DNA of 64,000 bases. Source: Oscillatoriales cyanobacterium CG2_30_40_61 (GTDB lineage: Bacteria; Cyanobacteriota; Cyanobacteriia; Cyanobacteriales; Microcoleaceae). The notes under the pieces were generated by a model, which was given only the letters and a program-made list of their open reading frames with translations, was not told the origin of the DNA and searched no databases. Below, in pieces: positions 27,197 through 36,544 of the stretch; within the stretch, counting starts at the first letter, position 1; every line of letters begins with the position of its first letter. Both the position numbers and the translations under genes were made by a program. The DNA lies in NCBI GenBank assembly GCA_001873365.1, contig MNYZ01000070.1, positions 1-64,000 on the forward strand, given 5' to 3'.

Positions 27197-27546
27197 ATGA
27201 ACTCTAATTCTTCCACTTTAGAAGCAATTGCCCGTTTTTTCAACTTTCGAGAACTTCAGACTAATTTTAGGATTGAAATTATAGCTGGGGTCACGACTTT
27301 TATGACCATGGCTTAATCATGGGAAGTGTTAAATATATTCGCTGGGATGACCTAGCCGAATCTATTCCGGCATTTTTAACTATATTTATGATGCCTTTAA
27401 GTTATTCTATCGCCGATGGTTTAGCCGTTGGTTTAATTACTTATCCGGTGATTAAATCCTGTCAAGGCAAGTTTAATGAAACCAATATTGCTATATGGAT
27501 TTTAGCCGTTATTTTTGTTTTGAAGTTTGTTTTTGTGGGAAAATAA
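27197..27546 (+). pseudogene. NCS2-family purine permease with large internal deletion
   Basis: The first frame (27197-27316) encodes 39 residues ending AGVTTFMTMA before TAA, which matches the N-terminus of AzgA/PbuG-type adenine/guanine permeases (normally continuing TMAYI). From about 27316, in a different frame, IMGSVKYIRWDDLAESIPAFL, MMPLSYSIADGLAVG and a final TM segment match the C-terminus of the same family. Roughly 300-350 residues in between are gone, and the junction shifts frame. The result is not a transporter. The downstream ATG frame (27319-27546) could at most make a short peptide. Confidence 0.88.
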
Positions 27547-27654
27547 GCATGGGGTATGGCGTGAAGATTGAGAATTTGACAATTTGAAGTAAACACAAAG
27601 GCACTCTTGTCACAAAGAAATGCAGCAGGATATCAGGGGGATTTAAAGGGGGAT

Positions 27655-28254
27655 TTATGGGAGTTTAGCCCCAATATATTTTAATTTCCATAAACAACCG
27701 GACATAAAATTAGTAAAAATATGAGCTATAATCGGAACTAATAAATTATCTGTAGCGATCGCACTATACCCTAAAATAAACCCGACAACGATCGCCCAAA
27801 TTACATAGGGCCATTGTTGAGAACCGCTAAAATGTAGCACCCCAAAGGCAATACTAGAAACCACTAAAGCCAGAGTTCCTAATCCTAAATCCGATAACAT
27901 TACTCCTCTAAATAATAATTCCTCACTCAGTCCGGGTAATAGGCCTAACCAAATTAAATCAGGCCATAATAAAGGAGTTAAGATTAATTTTAAATAGGTA
28001 TTCGCACTGCGACTATAGGCAGGCCAAATTCTATACATGACAAAACTAGCCATTGTAATTATTAATCCCGTACCTAACCCCAACCCCAAACTAACCCAAG
28101 TTAAGTTAATCGGTAAAAGGGTAACATGACTCAAATATAACCAAGCTTTTGCGATCGCTAATAATATAATAGCCGTCCCTCCCAGGGCGACCAAAACCTG
28201 AGTCCGGGTTAAAGGTTCGAGTTCAAAATTGTTGGGTGTTTTTTGTTCTACCAC
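27655..28254 (-). CDS. CPBP family intramembrane glutamic endopeptidase
   Basis: A 199-residue polytopic protein (about six TM helices) with the CPBP/Abi (Rce1-like) motifs: EELLFRG (Glu111, Glu112, Arg116), FGVLHF (His near 141) and HIFTNF (His near 181). It probably cleaves within membrane proteins or matures a substrate. The start at 28254 precedes a polar segment and the first TM at about 22-42. The upstream gene ends 12 bp away on the same strand, so they are likely co-transcribed. Confidence 0.9.
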   Translation of the reverse strand: MVEQKTPNNFELEPLTRTQVLVALGGTAIILLAIAKAWLYLSHVTLLPINLTWVSLGLGLGTGLIITMASFVMYRIWPAYSRSANTYLKLILTPLLWPDLIWLGLLPGLSEELLFRGVMLSDLGLGTLALVVSSIAFGVLHFSGSQQWPYVIWAIVVGFILGYSAIATDNLLVPIIAHIFTNFMSGCLWKLKYIGAKLP

Positions 28255-28266
28255 GCTAGTTAAAAA

Positions 28267-29319
28267 TTAATAGGATTTAAGTTGATTCAAAGATAATATA
28301 TTCGGACGCAGGGAGTTAGGATCTAGTCCAGCTTTATGCGCCACTAAAACCCCTAAAGCCTCTAAATAAGAGTTTACCTGTATTGCCTTAATTCCTAACT
28401 GTTCCGGGGTAACTTGCATTCGGGTTTGATTTTCCCCGACGGTAATAATTTGAGTCGGAGTTTGGCTAAAACTAAGCACAGCCGCACCGCCACAGGCCGT
28501 GGCTGGAACCACAATTGCATCCACTTGGTCAGCCCAAATTGTCCCAGAAGTGGCAGTTGTGACGAATTGGGGGGCGCGACTCAACCCCACTAACACACAG
28601 GGTAGGAAGGTATAGCCCAATTCCTCCGCCGCCGAACGGGGGGATAATTGCGGGTCAACGGCTAGGGGAGAAAGGGCCGGAGCATGGGCGGCCGGAATTT
28701 GAAAGGTGCGGACAATTAAATGGCTGATCACCGCTTCGGCTCCGGCTAAGGGATCAACTCCCTGTCCGTGACGATAGGCTTCTAAAACCCCACTATTTTC
28801 CGGTTCAGGAAAACGGGCTACCACCGCGATCGCCTCGGCCTTAGCCTCCTTAATTAAGCGTTCTGCGGCCCGTAGCAGGCTGTCTGGGTTGCCAATAGTT
28901 CCCCAGGAAGCCCCCGATGTCGAGGTTCGTATAGCCACGTTCAGGGGGGCATCTGTGACCACATAGTCGGTTAAAGTTAGGCCCAGGGTTGCCCTAGCTG
29001 CGTCCGCCACCTGTAAATGTCTGAGGCGCAATTCCGGCTCAATGGCTTGATCTAGGAGCAACCCCACCCGGTTTTGGTGGACAGGTTGCAGTCCCCACTG
29101 TCCGGCGGCCCATTGATCCAGGGCAAACCCTTCCACATAGAGGGTATTCGGCATCGGCCAATAGAGTTGGGCACCATTGAGAACGTTAGGATGGGTAATT
29201 AGAGTATCTGCCACTTGAGCGATCGCCCGCGCCACAGGTAAACCGTCCCCCGCATACCCACCAATAGCCGCACCAATTCCCGTTGGAATAATTAAAACAA
29301 CCGTATAAGCACGAGGCAT
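28267..29319 (-). CDS. DUF3326 family protein
   Basis: A 350-residue protein beginning YTVVLIIPTGIGAAIGGYAGDGLPVARA, which I recognise as a conserved cyanobacterial/plastid family (DUF3326) of unknown function. The Gly-rich N-terminus and ATACGGAAVLSF (about 275-286) suggest nucleotide or cofactor binding, but no catalytic motif is assignable. It is probably cotranscribed with the CPBP protease gene 12 bp downstream. Confidence 0.75.
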   Translation of the reverse strand: MPRAYTVVLIIPTGIGAAIGGYAGDGLPVARAIAQVADTLITHPNVLNGAQLYWPMPNTLYVEGFALDQWAAGQWGLQPVHQNRVGLLLDQAIEPELRLRHLQVADAARATLGLTLTDYVVTDAPLNVAIRTSTSGASWGTIGNPDSLLRAAERLIKEAKAEAIAVVARFPEPENSGVLEAYRHGQGVDPLAGAEAVISHLIVRTFQIPAAHAPALSPLAVDPQLSPRSAAEELGYTFLPCVLVGLSRAPQFVTTATSGTIWADQVDAIVVPATACGGAAVLSFSQTPTQIITVGENQTRMQVTPEQLGIKAIQVNSYLEALGVLVAHKAGLDPNSLRPNILSLNQLKSY

Positions 29320-29364
29320 AGAAGATCAGGGGAAATACCCACCAGAAAAGTTAACTATCAACCA

Positions 29365-29553
29365 TCAAACCTTAGAGGTTTCTTCAACAGTTACAACGGC
29401 TTCCATGTGGGCTTTTTGTTGTTCAGAATCAATACTGGTAATTGCCCAGCGTAGGGGTTCTCCCCGTTTTTTTAATTCTGCTTCAATGGCTTGATTTAAC
29501 TGGGTTGGAGATTCCTGAAGATCAATTTCAGCCGTAATAAAATGGGTTGTCAT
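29365..29553 (-). CDS. Conserved-looking small protein, 62 residues
   Basis: Encodes MTTHFITAEIDLQE..., a mixed alpha/beta pattern (ITAEIDL; LNQAIEAELKKRG; RWAITSID; AHMEAVVTVEE) typical of a small compact domain. No cysteines and no membrane segment. I do not recognise the family. It is in the same direction as DUF3326, 45 bp upstream of it. Confidence 0.65.
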   Translation of the reverse strand: MTTHFITAEIDLQESPTQLNQAIEAELKKRGEPLRWAITSIDSEQQKAHMEAVVTVEETSKV

Positions 29554-29643
29554 GTTTTTGTTTAATCCTCGATATTTTTTAGGGTTATAATATTTAACTG
29601 TTGTTACCTGGCGAGGCAGGAAGCTGGCACTACTTCTAACTAA

Positions 29644-29806
29644 TAGGAATTACCCAGGTCGCCCGATCAACCGGGTTTTTAGAGCAGATGTGGGTCACAA
29701 CCAAGCATTTTCCCAAAAAAACCTAGAAACCGGGTTTTTTAGAGAATATGTGGGTCACACGAAGTATTTTCACAAAAAAAACCCGGTTTCTGTGCGTCAG
29801 TCCTGA
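29644..29806 (-). mobile_element. MITE-like element, copy 2
   Basis: A reverse-orientation copy: TAGGAATTA at the left, CAGTCCTGA at the right, 163 bp, with the AACCGGGTTTTT-agag-GTGGGTCACA core present twice. It is flanked by a perfect 4-bp direct repeat CTAA (29640-29643 and 29807-29810). The right CTAA contains the ferredoxin stop codon on the minus strand. Confidence 0.88.
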
Positions 29807-30127
29807 CTAAGATCTTTGACCAAATTGGCGATCATAGACTTCTTCCTCTTTCCCTGGGATCAATTTTAAATTAGAGCGGGGATAGGCAATACAAAGCAGG
29901 ACATAACCCTCTGCTTGAATCTCAAGACCTAATCCCATGCCCTCACTTTGATCAACTTTACCTTCTATAATTTTAGCTGCACAGGTAGTACAAACCCCAG
30001 CATTGCAAGAATTGGGCAACTTAATTCCGGCATCCAAGGCAGCTTGGAGGATTTGTTTATCCTCTGGAACTTCGACTGTTTGGATGTTCCCTTGATCGTG
30101 AAATTCAACTGTATAGGTTTGAGACAT
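29807..30127 (-). CDS. [2Fe-2S] plant-type ferredoxin
   Basis: 106 residues. The cluster ligands are Cys41, Cys46, Cys49 (C-x4-C-x2-C) and Cys79, in the fold of photosynthetic-type ferredoxins. The sequence departs from PetF (more basic, PGKEEEVYDRQF tail), so it is probably one of the secondary cyanobacterial ferredoxins. It shuttles electrons to an unknown partner. The stop codon coincides with the target duplication of MITE copy 2. Confidence 0.93.
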   Translation of the reverse strand: MSQTYTVEFHDQGNIQTVEVPEDKQILQAALDAGIKLPNSCNAGVCTTCAAKIIEGKVDQSEGMGLGLEIQAEGYVLLCIAYPRSNLKLIPGKEEEVYDRQFGQRS

Positions 30128-30262
30128 TGTATTCTTGTTAGACCCTGAACCATTGTATCGTTGAGTGCAGCCGATCTGAGTATTGAGCTTTCCTGGTTGT
30201 TCACAGGATGTTCAAATTAATCAGATAAACTGAATCAATTTTTGTCATCTATCTTAAGATAT

Positions 30263-30291
30263 ATTATATAATGTCAGAATAATCAACTCAG
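30263..30291 (-). promoter_or_regulatory. Possible ferredoxin promoter
   Basis: On the minus strand, CTGAGT (30291-30286) and a perfect TATAAT (30268-30263) are 17 bp apart, about 135 nt upstream of the ferredoxin ATG. The -35 box is weak. The remaining sequence of 30128-30432 shows no gene. Confidence 0.35.
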
Positions 30292-30432
30292 CAAAATTAA
30301 ATTGAGTCTGGGCATAAAAATTTCAGGGTGGCTGCTAAGAGTTAAAATTAATATGTTAGAGTGACTAGGGTTATATTTCTCTAGTCTATGGCTGTTAATC
30401 TCCTCATGCGATTGTGCCGATTTTGTAACTAC

Positions 30433-30601
30433 TAGGACTTACGTAGGTCGCCCGAGAAACCGGGTTTTTTAGAGAATATGTGGGTCACAAGCAAGTATTT
30501 TCGCCAAAAAAAACCCCGAGAAACCGGGTTTTTTAGAGAATATGTGGGTCACAAGCAAGTATTTTCGCCAAAAAAACCCGGTTTCTGTGCATAAGTCCTG
30601 A
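30433..30601 (-). mobile_element. MITE-like element, copy 3
   Basis: 169 bp, TAGGACTTA at the left and TAAGTCCTGA at the right, the same orientation as copy 2. An internal core of about 64 bp (GAAACCGGGTTTTTTAGAG then the GTGGGTCACAAGCAAG stretch) is tandemly duplicated. Flanks CTAC and CTAA match at 3 of 4 bases. Confidence 0.85.
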
Positions 30602-30689
30602 CTAATTGCCAAAAAATTTAACCCTTTTCACAGAGTTAGTCTGTGGAAACCCCCTAGGAAATACATAACTTTGATAGGATAAAAGACCT

Positions 30690-32663
30690 GTGCTAAACGT
30701 CATAGAAAATATGAATAAATTTGATACTCAACTTTGGCAACGTTTTTTAAGAATTGCCCAACCATTTTTTTATCCTGTAGAACCCGGAAGTAGTAAGATT
30801 TTTCTAAGTTTGTTATTGTTATTGTTAATTTTTCTAGCGGCGACTGTCTTTGTTTTAGTGAGTATTGTTACTGTTATCAGTCAATCTATTTTTCCCGAAT
30901 TTTTTAATAGCATTGCTCCGGGGTTGTATGAATTGATCGCAAGTATTATTTATTCTCGCTATATTATTATCGTTATTTTCATGGTGATCGTTCCCATCGG
31001 AACATTTTTAGTATACAGAAACCAAATTAAAACTCGTTGGCAACCTTGGGCATTTTTGAGCGTACTGCTATTTTTATCCCTATCTGTTAGTGGCTTGAAT
31101 GTAATTATTAGCTATGTGGGCAACTTTTTTTCAACCGCTTTAGCTGAAAGAAATCAGGATGATTTTTGGCGTTTTCTGTATGTTTATGCCAGTGTGTTTG
31201 TGGTGGGAACTCCCATTGTTGTCATCTATTCCTATACCCGCGATCGCTTGGGAAACTATTGGCGGAAATGGTTAACGGATAAATTTTTAGACCAATATTT
31301 AAGTCAGCGAGCATTTTATCAAATAGAATCGGAAAATAAACTTGATAACCCAGATCAACGAATTACCGAGGATATTAAAGCATTTACGATTACAAGTTTA
31401 AGATTTTTACTCATTATTCTAAGTTCAATTATTGATGTAATTTCTTTTACCGGAATCCTCTGGTCTATTTCTAAATCTCTTTCCATATTTCTATTAATTT
31501 ATGCTTCTATTGGTACGATAATCACGGTTTTTATTGGACAGCGTTTAATTCCTCTAAACTTCAATCAATTAAAACGAGAAGCGGATTTTCGTTATGGATT
31601 AATTCATGTCCGAGATAATGCTGAATCCATTGCTTTTTATCAAGGGGAAGAACAGGAACTCATCCAAGTCAAACAACGATTTTTCAGAGCCTTTACAAAC
31701 TTTAATTTATTAATTGGTTGGCAGAGAAATGTTGATTATTTTACTACCAGCTATGGATATGCTGTAATTATTATTCCTTCCCTAATCTTAGCTCCTATTT
31801 ATTTTGCTGGAACGATTAAATATGGGGATATTAGCCAAGCTGGTTTTGCCTTTAGTCAAGTTTTAGGGGCTTTTTCAATTGTAGTTAGTCAGATTGAAAT
31901 ATTAAGTGCTTTTGCCGCCGGAATTAACCGTTTATCAACCTTCTCGGAATTCTTAGACTCTCCTAAATCCCTGGCCGAAGGTCACACACAAATTAATATG
32001 AAAGTTGATGATTCCCTAGCCTTAGAACACGTTACTGTTAACACACCCAACTATCAACAAATCCTGGTTAAAGACCTATCTCTGAGCTTACCGGAAGGTC
32101 AAGGATTATTAATTATGGGTCAAAGTGGAGTCGGAAAAAGTTCTTTATTACGCACAATTGCCGGGTTATGGACATCGGGAACCGGGCGCTTAATTCGTCC
32201 TGAATTATCATCAATGTTATTCTTACCTCAACGTCCCTATATGATTCTCGGAACCCTGCGTCAACAATTACTCTATCCTAATAGTAATCGAGAGGTAAGT
32301 GAAACGGAATTACGTCAAATATTGCAGTTAGTAAATTTAGCCGATTTACCAGAACGAGTTAGTGGTTTTGATACGGAATTAGATTGGGCTAATGTGCTTT
32401 CTGTGGGAGAACAACAACGGTTAGCTTTTGCCCGATTATTAATTAGTAAACCTCGCTACGCGATTTTAGATGAAGCTACCAGTGCCTTAGATTTAAAAAA
32501 TGAAGAACTACTTTATAAAAAACTACATGAAACCGGAACAACTTATATTAGTGTTGGGCATCGCATCAGTTTATTACGCTACCATAACAATGTTTTAGAA
32601 CTCATGGGAGATCAAAAATGGCGTCTGCTTTCTAGCCAAGAATATAGAGCCGAAATGATTTGA
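30690..32663 (+). CDS. SbmA/BacA-YddA type ABC exporter (fused permease and ATPase)
   Basis: 657 residues. Six or so TM helices span about 40-430, followed by an ABC ATPase domain: Walker A GQSGVGKSS (about 472-480), signature LSVGEQQRLAFARLL, Walker B YAILDEATSALD. The permease resembles the SbmA/BacA/ABCD-type family that imports or exports peptides, bleomycin or cobalamin-like compounds. I chose the GTG at 30690 because AGGA lies about 10 bases upstream; an ATG at 30711 lacks a ribosome site. Substrate unknown. Confidence 0.88.
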   Translation: MLNVIENMNKFDTQLWQRFLRIAQPFFYPVEPGSSKIFLSLLLLLLIFLAATVFVLVSIVTVISQSIFPEFFNSIAPGLYELIASIIYSRYIIIVIFMVIVPIGTFLVYRNQIKTRWQPWAFLSVLLFLSLSVSGLNVIISYVGNFFSTALAERNQDDFWRFLYVYASVFVVGTPIVVIYSYTRDRLGNYWRKWLTDKFLDQYLSQRAFYQIESENKLDNPDQRITEDIKAFTITSLRFLLIILSSIIDVISFTGILWSISKSLSIFLLIYASIGTIITVFIGQRLIPLNFNQLKREADFRYGLIHVRDNAESIAFYQGEEQELIQVKQRFFRAFTNFNLLIGWQRNVDYFTTSYGYAVIIIPSLILAPIYFAGTIKYGDISQAGFAFSQVLGAFSIVVSQIEILSAFAAGINRLSTFSEFLDSPKSLAEGHTQINMKVDDSLALEHVTVNTPNYQQILVKDLSLSLPEGQGLLIMGQSGVGKSSLLRTIAGLWTSGTGRLIRPELSSMLFLPQRPYMILGTLRQQLLYPNSNREVSETELRQILQLVNLADLPERVSGFDTELDWANVLSVGEQQRLAFARLLISKPRYAILDEATSALDLKNEELLYKKLHETGTTYISVGHRISLLRYHNNVLELMGDQKWRLLSSQEYRAEMI

Positions 32664-32675
32664 TCAGTTCAATTT

Positions 32676-33038
32676 TTAATCGGCTAAAATCGATTCAAAA
32701 AAATCACAATCTTGACAGGGGCCAAGGGGATTCACCGCACAGCGTATCAGTTCAGAATGGGCATTAAAACGACAGTTTACATCTCCTATAACCCAATGTC
32801 CATCTATTAATATTCTATCTTCAGATCGTTCTACCGACTGCACATACAAAGAAATTTTATGCAGTCGGTAACGACCGGATTTGAGTTGATAGCGATGACG
32901 ACGCTCTAAAATCCTATAGGTTTGACCCTGGAAATTTAGATCGTTTCCCGGTTGAGGTGTCCAATCTAAACAAATACGTCCAAGGGATTGATCAGATTGT
33001 GTTAGGATCAATTCCGTTAGTAGTGAATTTGGCTCCAT
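32676..33038 (-). CDS. DUF6464-like small protein with Cys-rich C-terminus
   Basis: 120 residues from the ATG at 33038. A frame reaching a GTG at 33089 is open, but a promoter (33070-33099) lies in that extension, so the shorter form is favoured. The C-terminal motif VNCRFNAHSELIRCAVNPLGPCQDCDFFE has four Cys that may bind metal; I recall it as the cyanobacterial DUF6464 signature. Function unknown. Confidence 0.7.
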   Translation of the reverse strand: MEPNSLLTELILTQSDQSLGRICLDWTPQPGNDLNFQGQTYRILERRHRYQLKSGRYRLHKISLYVQSVERSEDRILIDGHWVIGDVNCRFNAHSELIRCAVNPLGPCQDCDFFESILAD

Positions 33039-33069
33039 GATAGTTTGATTTAATTCAACAGGTTTTGAG

Positions 33070-33099
33070 ATTATATCCCACTTAATCACAATAACCCAA
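33070..33099 (-). promoter_or_regulatory. Promoter of the DUF6464-like gene
   Basis: On the minus strand, TTGGGT (33099-33094) and TATAAT (33075-33070) are 18 bp apart. The predicted start of transcription is about 25 nt before the ATG at 33038. Confidence 0.55.
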
Positions 33100-33100
33100 A

Positions 33101-33152
33101 ACCCCTTACCTATTACCTATTACCCCTTACCCCTTACCCCTTACCCCTTACC
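33101..33152. repeat. CCCCTTA/CCTATTA heptamer tandem repeat (STRR type)
   Basis: About seven heptamers, mostly CCCCTTA, with two CCTATTA variants. Such short tandem heptamers (STRR) are dispersed in filamentous cyanobacteria. On the minus strand the array encodes the last residues (GKG) and the TAA stop of purN. Confidence 0.85.
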
Positions 33153-33809
33153 TCCATTTTGCCACTGACTGACTAAAGAAATTGCCCCAATCAAAATTTT
33201 ATGCTCTTGAATTTGAATCCGCGCGTGTAAAGTTTCGGGGGTATCATCGGGTAAAATTGGAACCGCCGCTTGCATCAAAATTGGGCCGCTATCGACTTCT
33301 AATTCAACTAAATGAACGCTACAACCTGTAATTTTTACTTGAGCTTCTAGGGCCTGTTCTACCCCCCTAATACCCGGAAAACTGGGTAATAAACTCGGAT
33401 GTAAATTAATAATTTTATGCGGAAAAGCATCCACTAAAACTTGAGTTACAATCCGCATCCACCCCGCAAATACAATCCAATCAACATCATGTTCTTGCAA
33501 GGTTTGAACAATAGCTTGATCTAAATCTTCTCGTTTTTTATAGTGACGATGGTTTAAAAGAATAGTTTTAACTCCGAACTTTTCCGCTCGTTCTATGACT
33601 TTAGCATCAGGATTATTATAAATTAAAACTTGAATTTGAGCATTAAGTTGTCGGTCTTTTATCGCTTGAGCGATCGCCTCAAAGTTAGTTCCACTTCCAG
33701 AAGCCAAAACCCCAATTTTTACCGGAGATCCCTCCACAAATAAAGGCGAGGGAATTGCTGGAGAAATTAAACAACGAGTAGAATCAATTGCGCTCATATT
33801 TTTATCCAT
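33141..33809 (-). CDS. purN: Phosphoribosylglycinamide formyltransferase
   Basis: Third step of purine synthesis: transfers formyl from 10-formyl-THF to GAR. 222 residues. The phosphate loop LASGSGTNFEA is at 36-46. The catalytic triad has Asn135 and His137 in INLHPSLLPSFPG, plus the Asp in VELEVDSGPI (about 173). The N-terminal 30 residues precede the fold core; internal Met5 is an alternative start. The C-terminal end is formed by the heptamer repeat. Confidence 0.95.
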   Translation of the reverse strand: MDKNMSAIDSTRCLISPAIPSPLFVEGSPVKIGVLASGSGTNFEAIAQAIKDRQLNAQIQVLIYNNPDAKVIERAEKFGVKTILLNHRHYKKREDLDQAIVQTLQEHDVDWIVFAGWMRIVTQVLVDAFPHKIINLHPSLLPSFPGIRGVEQALEAQVKITGCSVHLVELEVDSGPILMQAAVPILPDDTPETLHARIQIQEHKILIGAISLVSQWQNGGKG

Positions 33810-33888
33810 TGAGTTTTTGACCCCGATATAAATTAACCCAACTATTGTAAAATACTTTGATGAAACTTTATCAAAATTGATTCAGATT

Positions 33889-34791
33889 ATGGCTTCTTCA
33901 CCCGGTTCTCGGAAACAGCTTTTGGATCAAGATGCGATCATGGCTTGGATTTTTCTCGCCCCGGCTTTATTGCTGATGGGAGTATTTATTTTAGGGCCAA
34001 TTCTCTATTTATTTTACCTGAGTTTCACCCAAGGAAGTTTTACTCGCTCAGGAATTTATGGGGTGGGACTGAATAATTATTTTCGTCTATTTCTGAGCCC
34101 CGATTTTTGGCAAATTTTATTCAATACCGCCTATTTTACGATCGCCACGGTGATACCCAGTTTAATCATTCCTTTGGTTTTAGCGGTACTTTTAGATCGG
34201 ACTTTTGCCCTCCGAGATATTCTTAGAACTGCCTATTTTATCCCCTCAATTACTTCTTTAGTAGCGGTCGGATTAGGATGGCGTTGGTTATTTCAAACCC
34301 AGGGGCCAGTTAATCACCTCCTAACCCAATTAGGACTTGATCCGATTCCTTGGTTAAGTAGTACCACCTGGGCTATGCCAGTGTTAATTTTACTGAGTAT
34401 TTGGAAACAATTAGGCTTTAATTTAGTGGTGTTTTTAGCTGGGTTACAAACCATTCCCCAAAGTCGATATGAGGCGGCTCAATTAGATGGAGCCAATCCT
34501 TGGCAGCAATTTTTATATATTACCTTACCCGGGTTACAACCGACGATGGTTTTTGTAACAGTAACCACGGCAATTTTTACCTTAAAAAGTTTTGAACAAG
34601 TTTATGTAATTACCGGGGGTGGCCCCCTAAATTCAACCAATGTTTTAGTCTATTATATTTATGAACAAGCCTTTTCTCAATTTGATTTTGGTTATGCAGC
34701 AGCCGCAGCTAGTATTTTATTAGCGATCGCCTTAGTTTTAGTTTATATTCAACTCAAACTATTTGAAGAAAACGAATCTATAAACAATTAG
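33889..34791 (+). CDS. Sugar ABC transporter permease (MalF/UgpA type)
   Basis: 300 residues from the ATG at 33889 (a TTG at 33877 is in frame). Six TM helices. The EAA loop that docks to the ATPase reads EAAQLDGANPWQQFLYITLP (about 200-219). Such permeases work as a pair with a MalG-type subunit, a binding protein and an ATPase; none is adjacent, so the partners are elsewhere. The 3' end overlaps the convergent oxidoreductase gene by 14 bp. Likely substrate: a sugar or osmolyte. Confidence 0.92.
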   Translation: MASSPGSRKQLLDQDAIMAWIFLAPALLLMGVFILGPILYLFYLSFTQGSFTRSGIYGVGLNNYFRLFLSPDFWQILFNTAYFTIATVIPSLIIPLVLAVLLDRTFALRDILRTAYFIPSITSLVAVGLGWRWLFQTQGPVNHLLTQLGLDPIPWLSSTTWAMPVLILLSIWKQLGFNLVVFLAGLQTIPQSRYEAAQLDGANPWQQFLYITLPGLQPTMVFVTVTTAIFTLKSFEQVYVITGGGPLNSTNVLVYYIYEQAFSQFDFGYAAAAASILLAIALVLVYIQLKLFEENESINN

Positions 34792-36247
34792 CACAAAGAA
34801 TTCCCGAGGCAGCAACCGCAGGAACTCCGATACCAGGTTGGGTACTATCTCCAACTAAATATAAGCCTTGAATTGGGGTAAACGGCCCCGGAAATCTACC
34901 TTTTCCTGCTTGAATAGCGGGGCCATAAGTCCCTTGATACCTGCGTAAAAACCGAGCATGGGTGAGGGGAGTTCCAATTAATTCTAGGGTAATCCGTTGA
35001 CGTAAATCGGGAATAATTTTTTCTAAAGCTTGATAAAGAGGTTCGGCTTTTTGGCGTTTCTTTTCAGGATAAAACTGATCCTTTGACCATCCCACAAAAG
35101 GTTCTAAAGTATAAGCATGAATCCCATGATATCCGGCGGGAGCTAAGTTTTGATCCCAAACTGAAGGAATCGAAATCATACAGGTATTGCCCGGAATTGT
35201 AATATCAATATTACTATCATGTACCACAACATGATGCCCCGTTAACCCATCTAATCCTTCTGATTTAATCCCCAGATGTAAGTGCATGAAACTATTAAGG
35301 GCTGGAGTATTTAAACATTTATTTCTATAGGTTTCTGGTAAATCATTGGCAGCTAATAAATGGTTATAGGTATCCCAAATTGTGGCATTAGAAATGACAA
35401 TTGGGGCATGAAATTCTTCTCCTTTTCGAGTTTTAACACCATAGACCTTTCCTGATTTGACTAAAATTTGATTAACGTGGGTTCCTAACTGCATCTTGCC
35501 CCCAAATTTAGTTAATCCTCTAACTAGAGCTTGAACAATTGCTTGACTGCCACCGATGGGATATTCAATTACGGAGTTAATCCGTTCTCCGAACATAAAA
35601 GCCACTTCTGGAGTGATCGTTGCTTCCGCTTTTAATCCTGATAATAAAAAACATTCTAAATCTATTAATCTTCTTACCCAAGGATCTCGAACCGTTTGAT
35701 CAACAATTTGCCCCACAGAACTCGAAATATCCCCCAATAATGGCAGCAATTTTAATACAGAAAAGCCATAATTAGTAATTAATTTAGGAATCACTTTCCA
35801 GTCCGCCCGTAACTCAATAGCCGGAATTTCTTTTAATCCTTGATAAACTTTGAGTAGCCGTTGTTCAAACTCAGCAAATTCCGGGGCTCCTAGAGGTGAA
35901 AATTGGGCGATCGCCCTCTGGTAATCTTTGCTACCCCCAGAAACCGCTAAACGACCTTCAGGAAAATGATAGTGTCCTAGGGGGTGATAAACCACGGTTT
36001 CCAGGGACTCTCCCAGCCGTGTGAGAACTTGCCGCAAAGGGTTTAAACCCTGGGAATCACTCAGCCCACAATAAAAGGATGGCCCCGAGTCAAAATTAAA
36101 CCCCTGACGACAAAAACCCTGGGCGGCTCCACCGGGTAGGCTGTGACTTTCTAAAATGATCACTTGTTTGCCAGAATCAGCCAAAAGCCCGCCCGCAACT
36201 AGGCCACCGATGCCACTACCAATCACAATCACATCAAAACTTTGCAT
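34778..36247 (-). CDS. FAD-dependent oxidoreductase, carotenoid isomerase/retinol saturase type
   Basis: 489 residues from the ATG at 36247 (a frame to 36289 is open but adds a non-conserved leader). The N-terminal dinucleotide fold is VIVIGSGIGGLVAGGLLADSG with the downstream E of VIILESHSLPGGAA; the C-terminal FAD motif is GLYLVGDSTQPGIGVPA. The layout is that of the CrtI/CrtH/RetSat superfamily that desaturates, isomerises or saturates polyenes. It resembles but is not clearly orthologous to CrtH, so I leave the substrate open. Confidence 0.85.
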   Translation of the reverse strand: MQSFDVIVIGSGIGGLVAGGLLADSGKQVIILESHSLPGGAAQGFCRQGFNFDSGPSFYCGLSDSQGLNPLRQVLTRLGESLETVVYHPLGHYHFPEGRLAVSGGSKDYQRAIAQFSPLGAPEFAEFEQRLLKVYQGLKEIPAIELRADWKVIPKLITNYGFSVLKLLPLLGDISSSVGQIVDQTVRDPWVRRLIDLECFLLSGLKAEATITPEVAFMFGERINSVIEYPIGGSQAIVQALVRGLTKFGGKMQLGTHVNQILVKSGKVYGVKTRKGEEFHAPIVISNATIWDTYNHLLAANDLPETYRNKCLNTPALNSFMHLHLGIKSEGLDGLTGHHVVVHDSNIDITIPGNTCMISIPSVWDQNLAPAGYHGIHAYTLEPFVGWSKDQFYPEKKRQKAEPLYQALEKIIPDLRQRITLELIGTPLTHARFLRRYQGTYGPAIQAGKGRFPGPFTPIQGLYLVGDSTQPGIGVPAVAASGILCANCL

Positions 36248-36544
36248 CCGTATAAATTCGGGGTTAAGGGAGTTACAAAAAATCCTCAAGCTATTTCAAT
36301 AAAAAATAGCGTAAAATAATATATTAGGCTGCTACGGATTAAAATTGTATTCTAAGATGGGAGAATCAAAAATGGTCAAACTAAAATTTCTATTTTAGTT
36401 TTTAGAATTGAGATATGTTTGAGCGGATCATCAGGGATTTTGCATTTTATTTTGAATAGTCCTTTAACCGGATGTATTCCGTTATTTCTAAGACCCGCGT
36501 GCCGAATACCCCTAAGTCACTTCCCAAAGTGTTGACTTTCTGTA

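Noticed and set aside
33101-33152. CRISPR array
   Set aside because: Units are 7-bp heptamers with no spacers; it is a simple tandem repeat.
34778-36289. crtH (carotenoid isomerase) as a firm name
   Set aside because: Fold and length fit the superfamily, but the N-terminal and substrate-region residues differ from CrtH as I know it; left unnamed.
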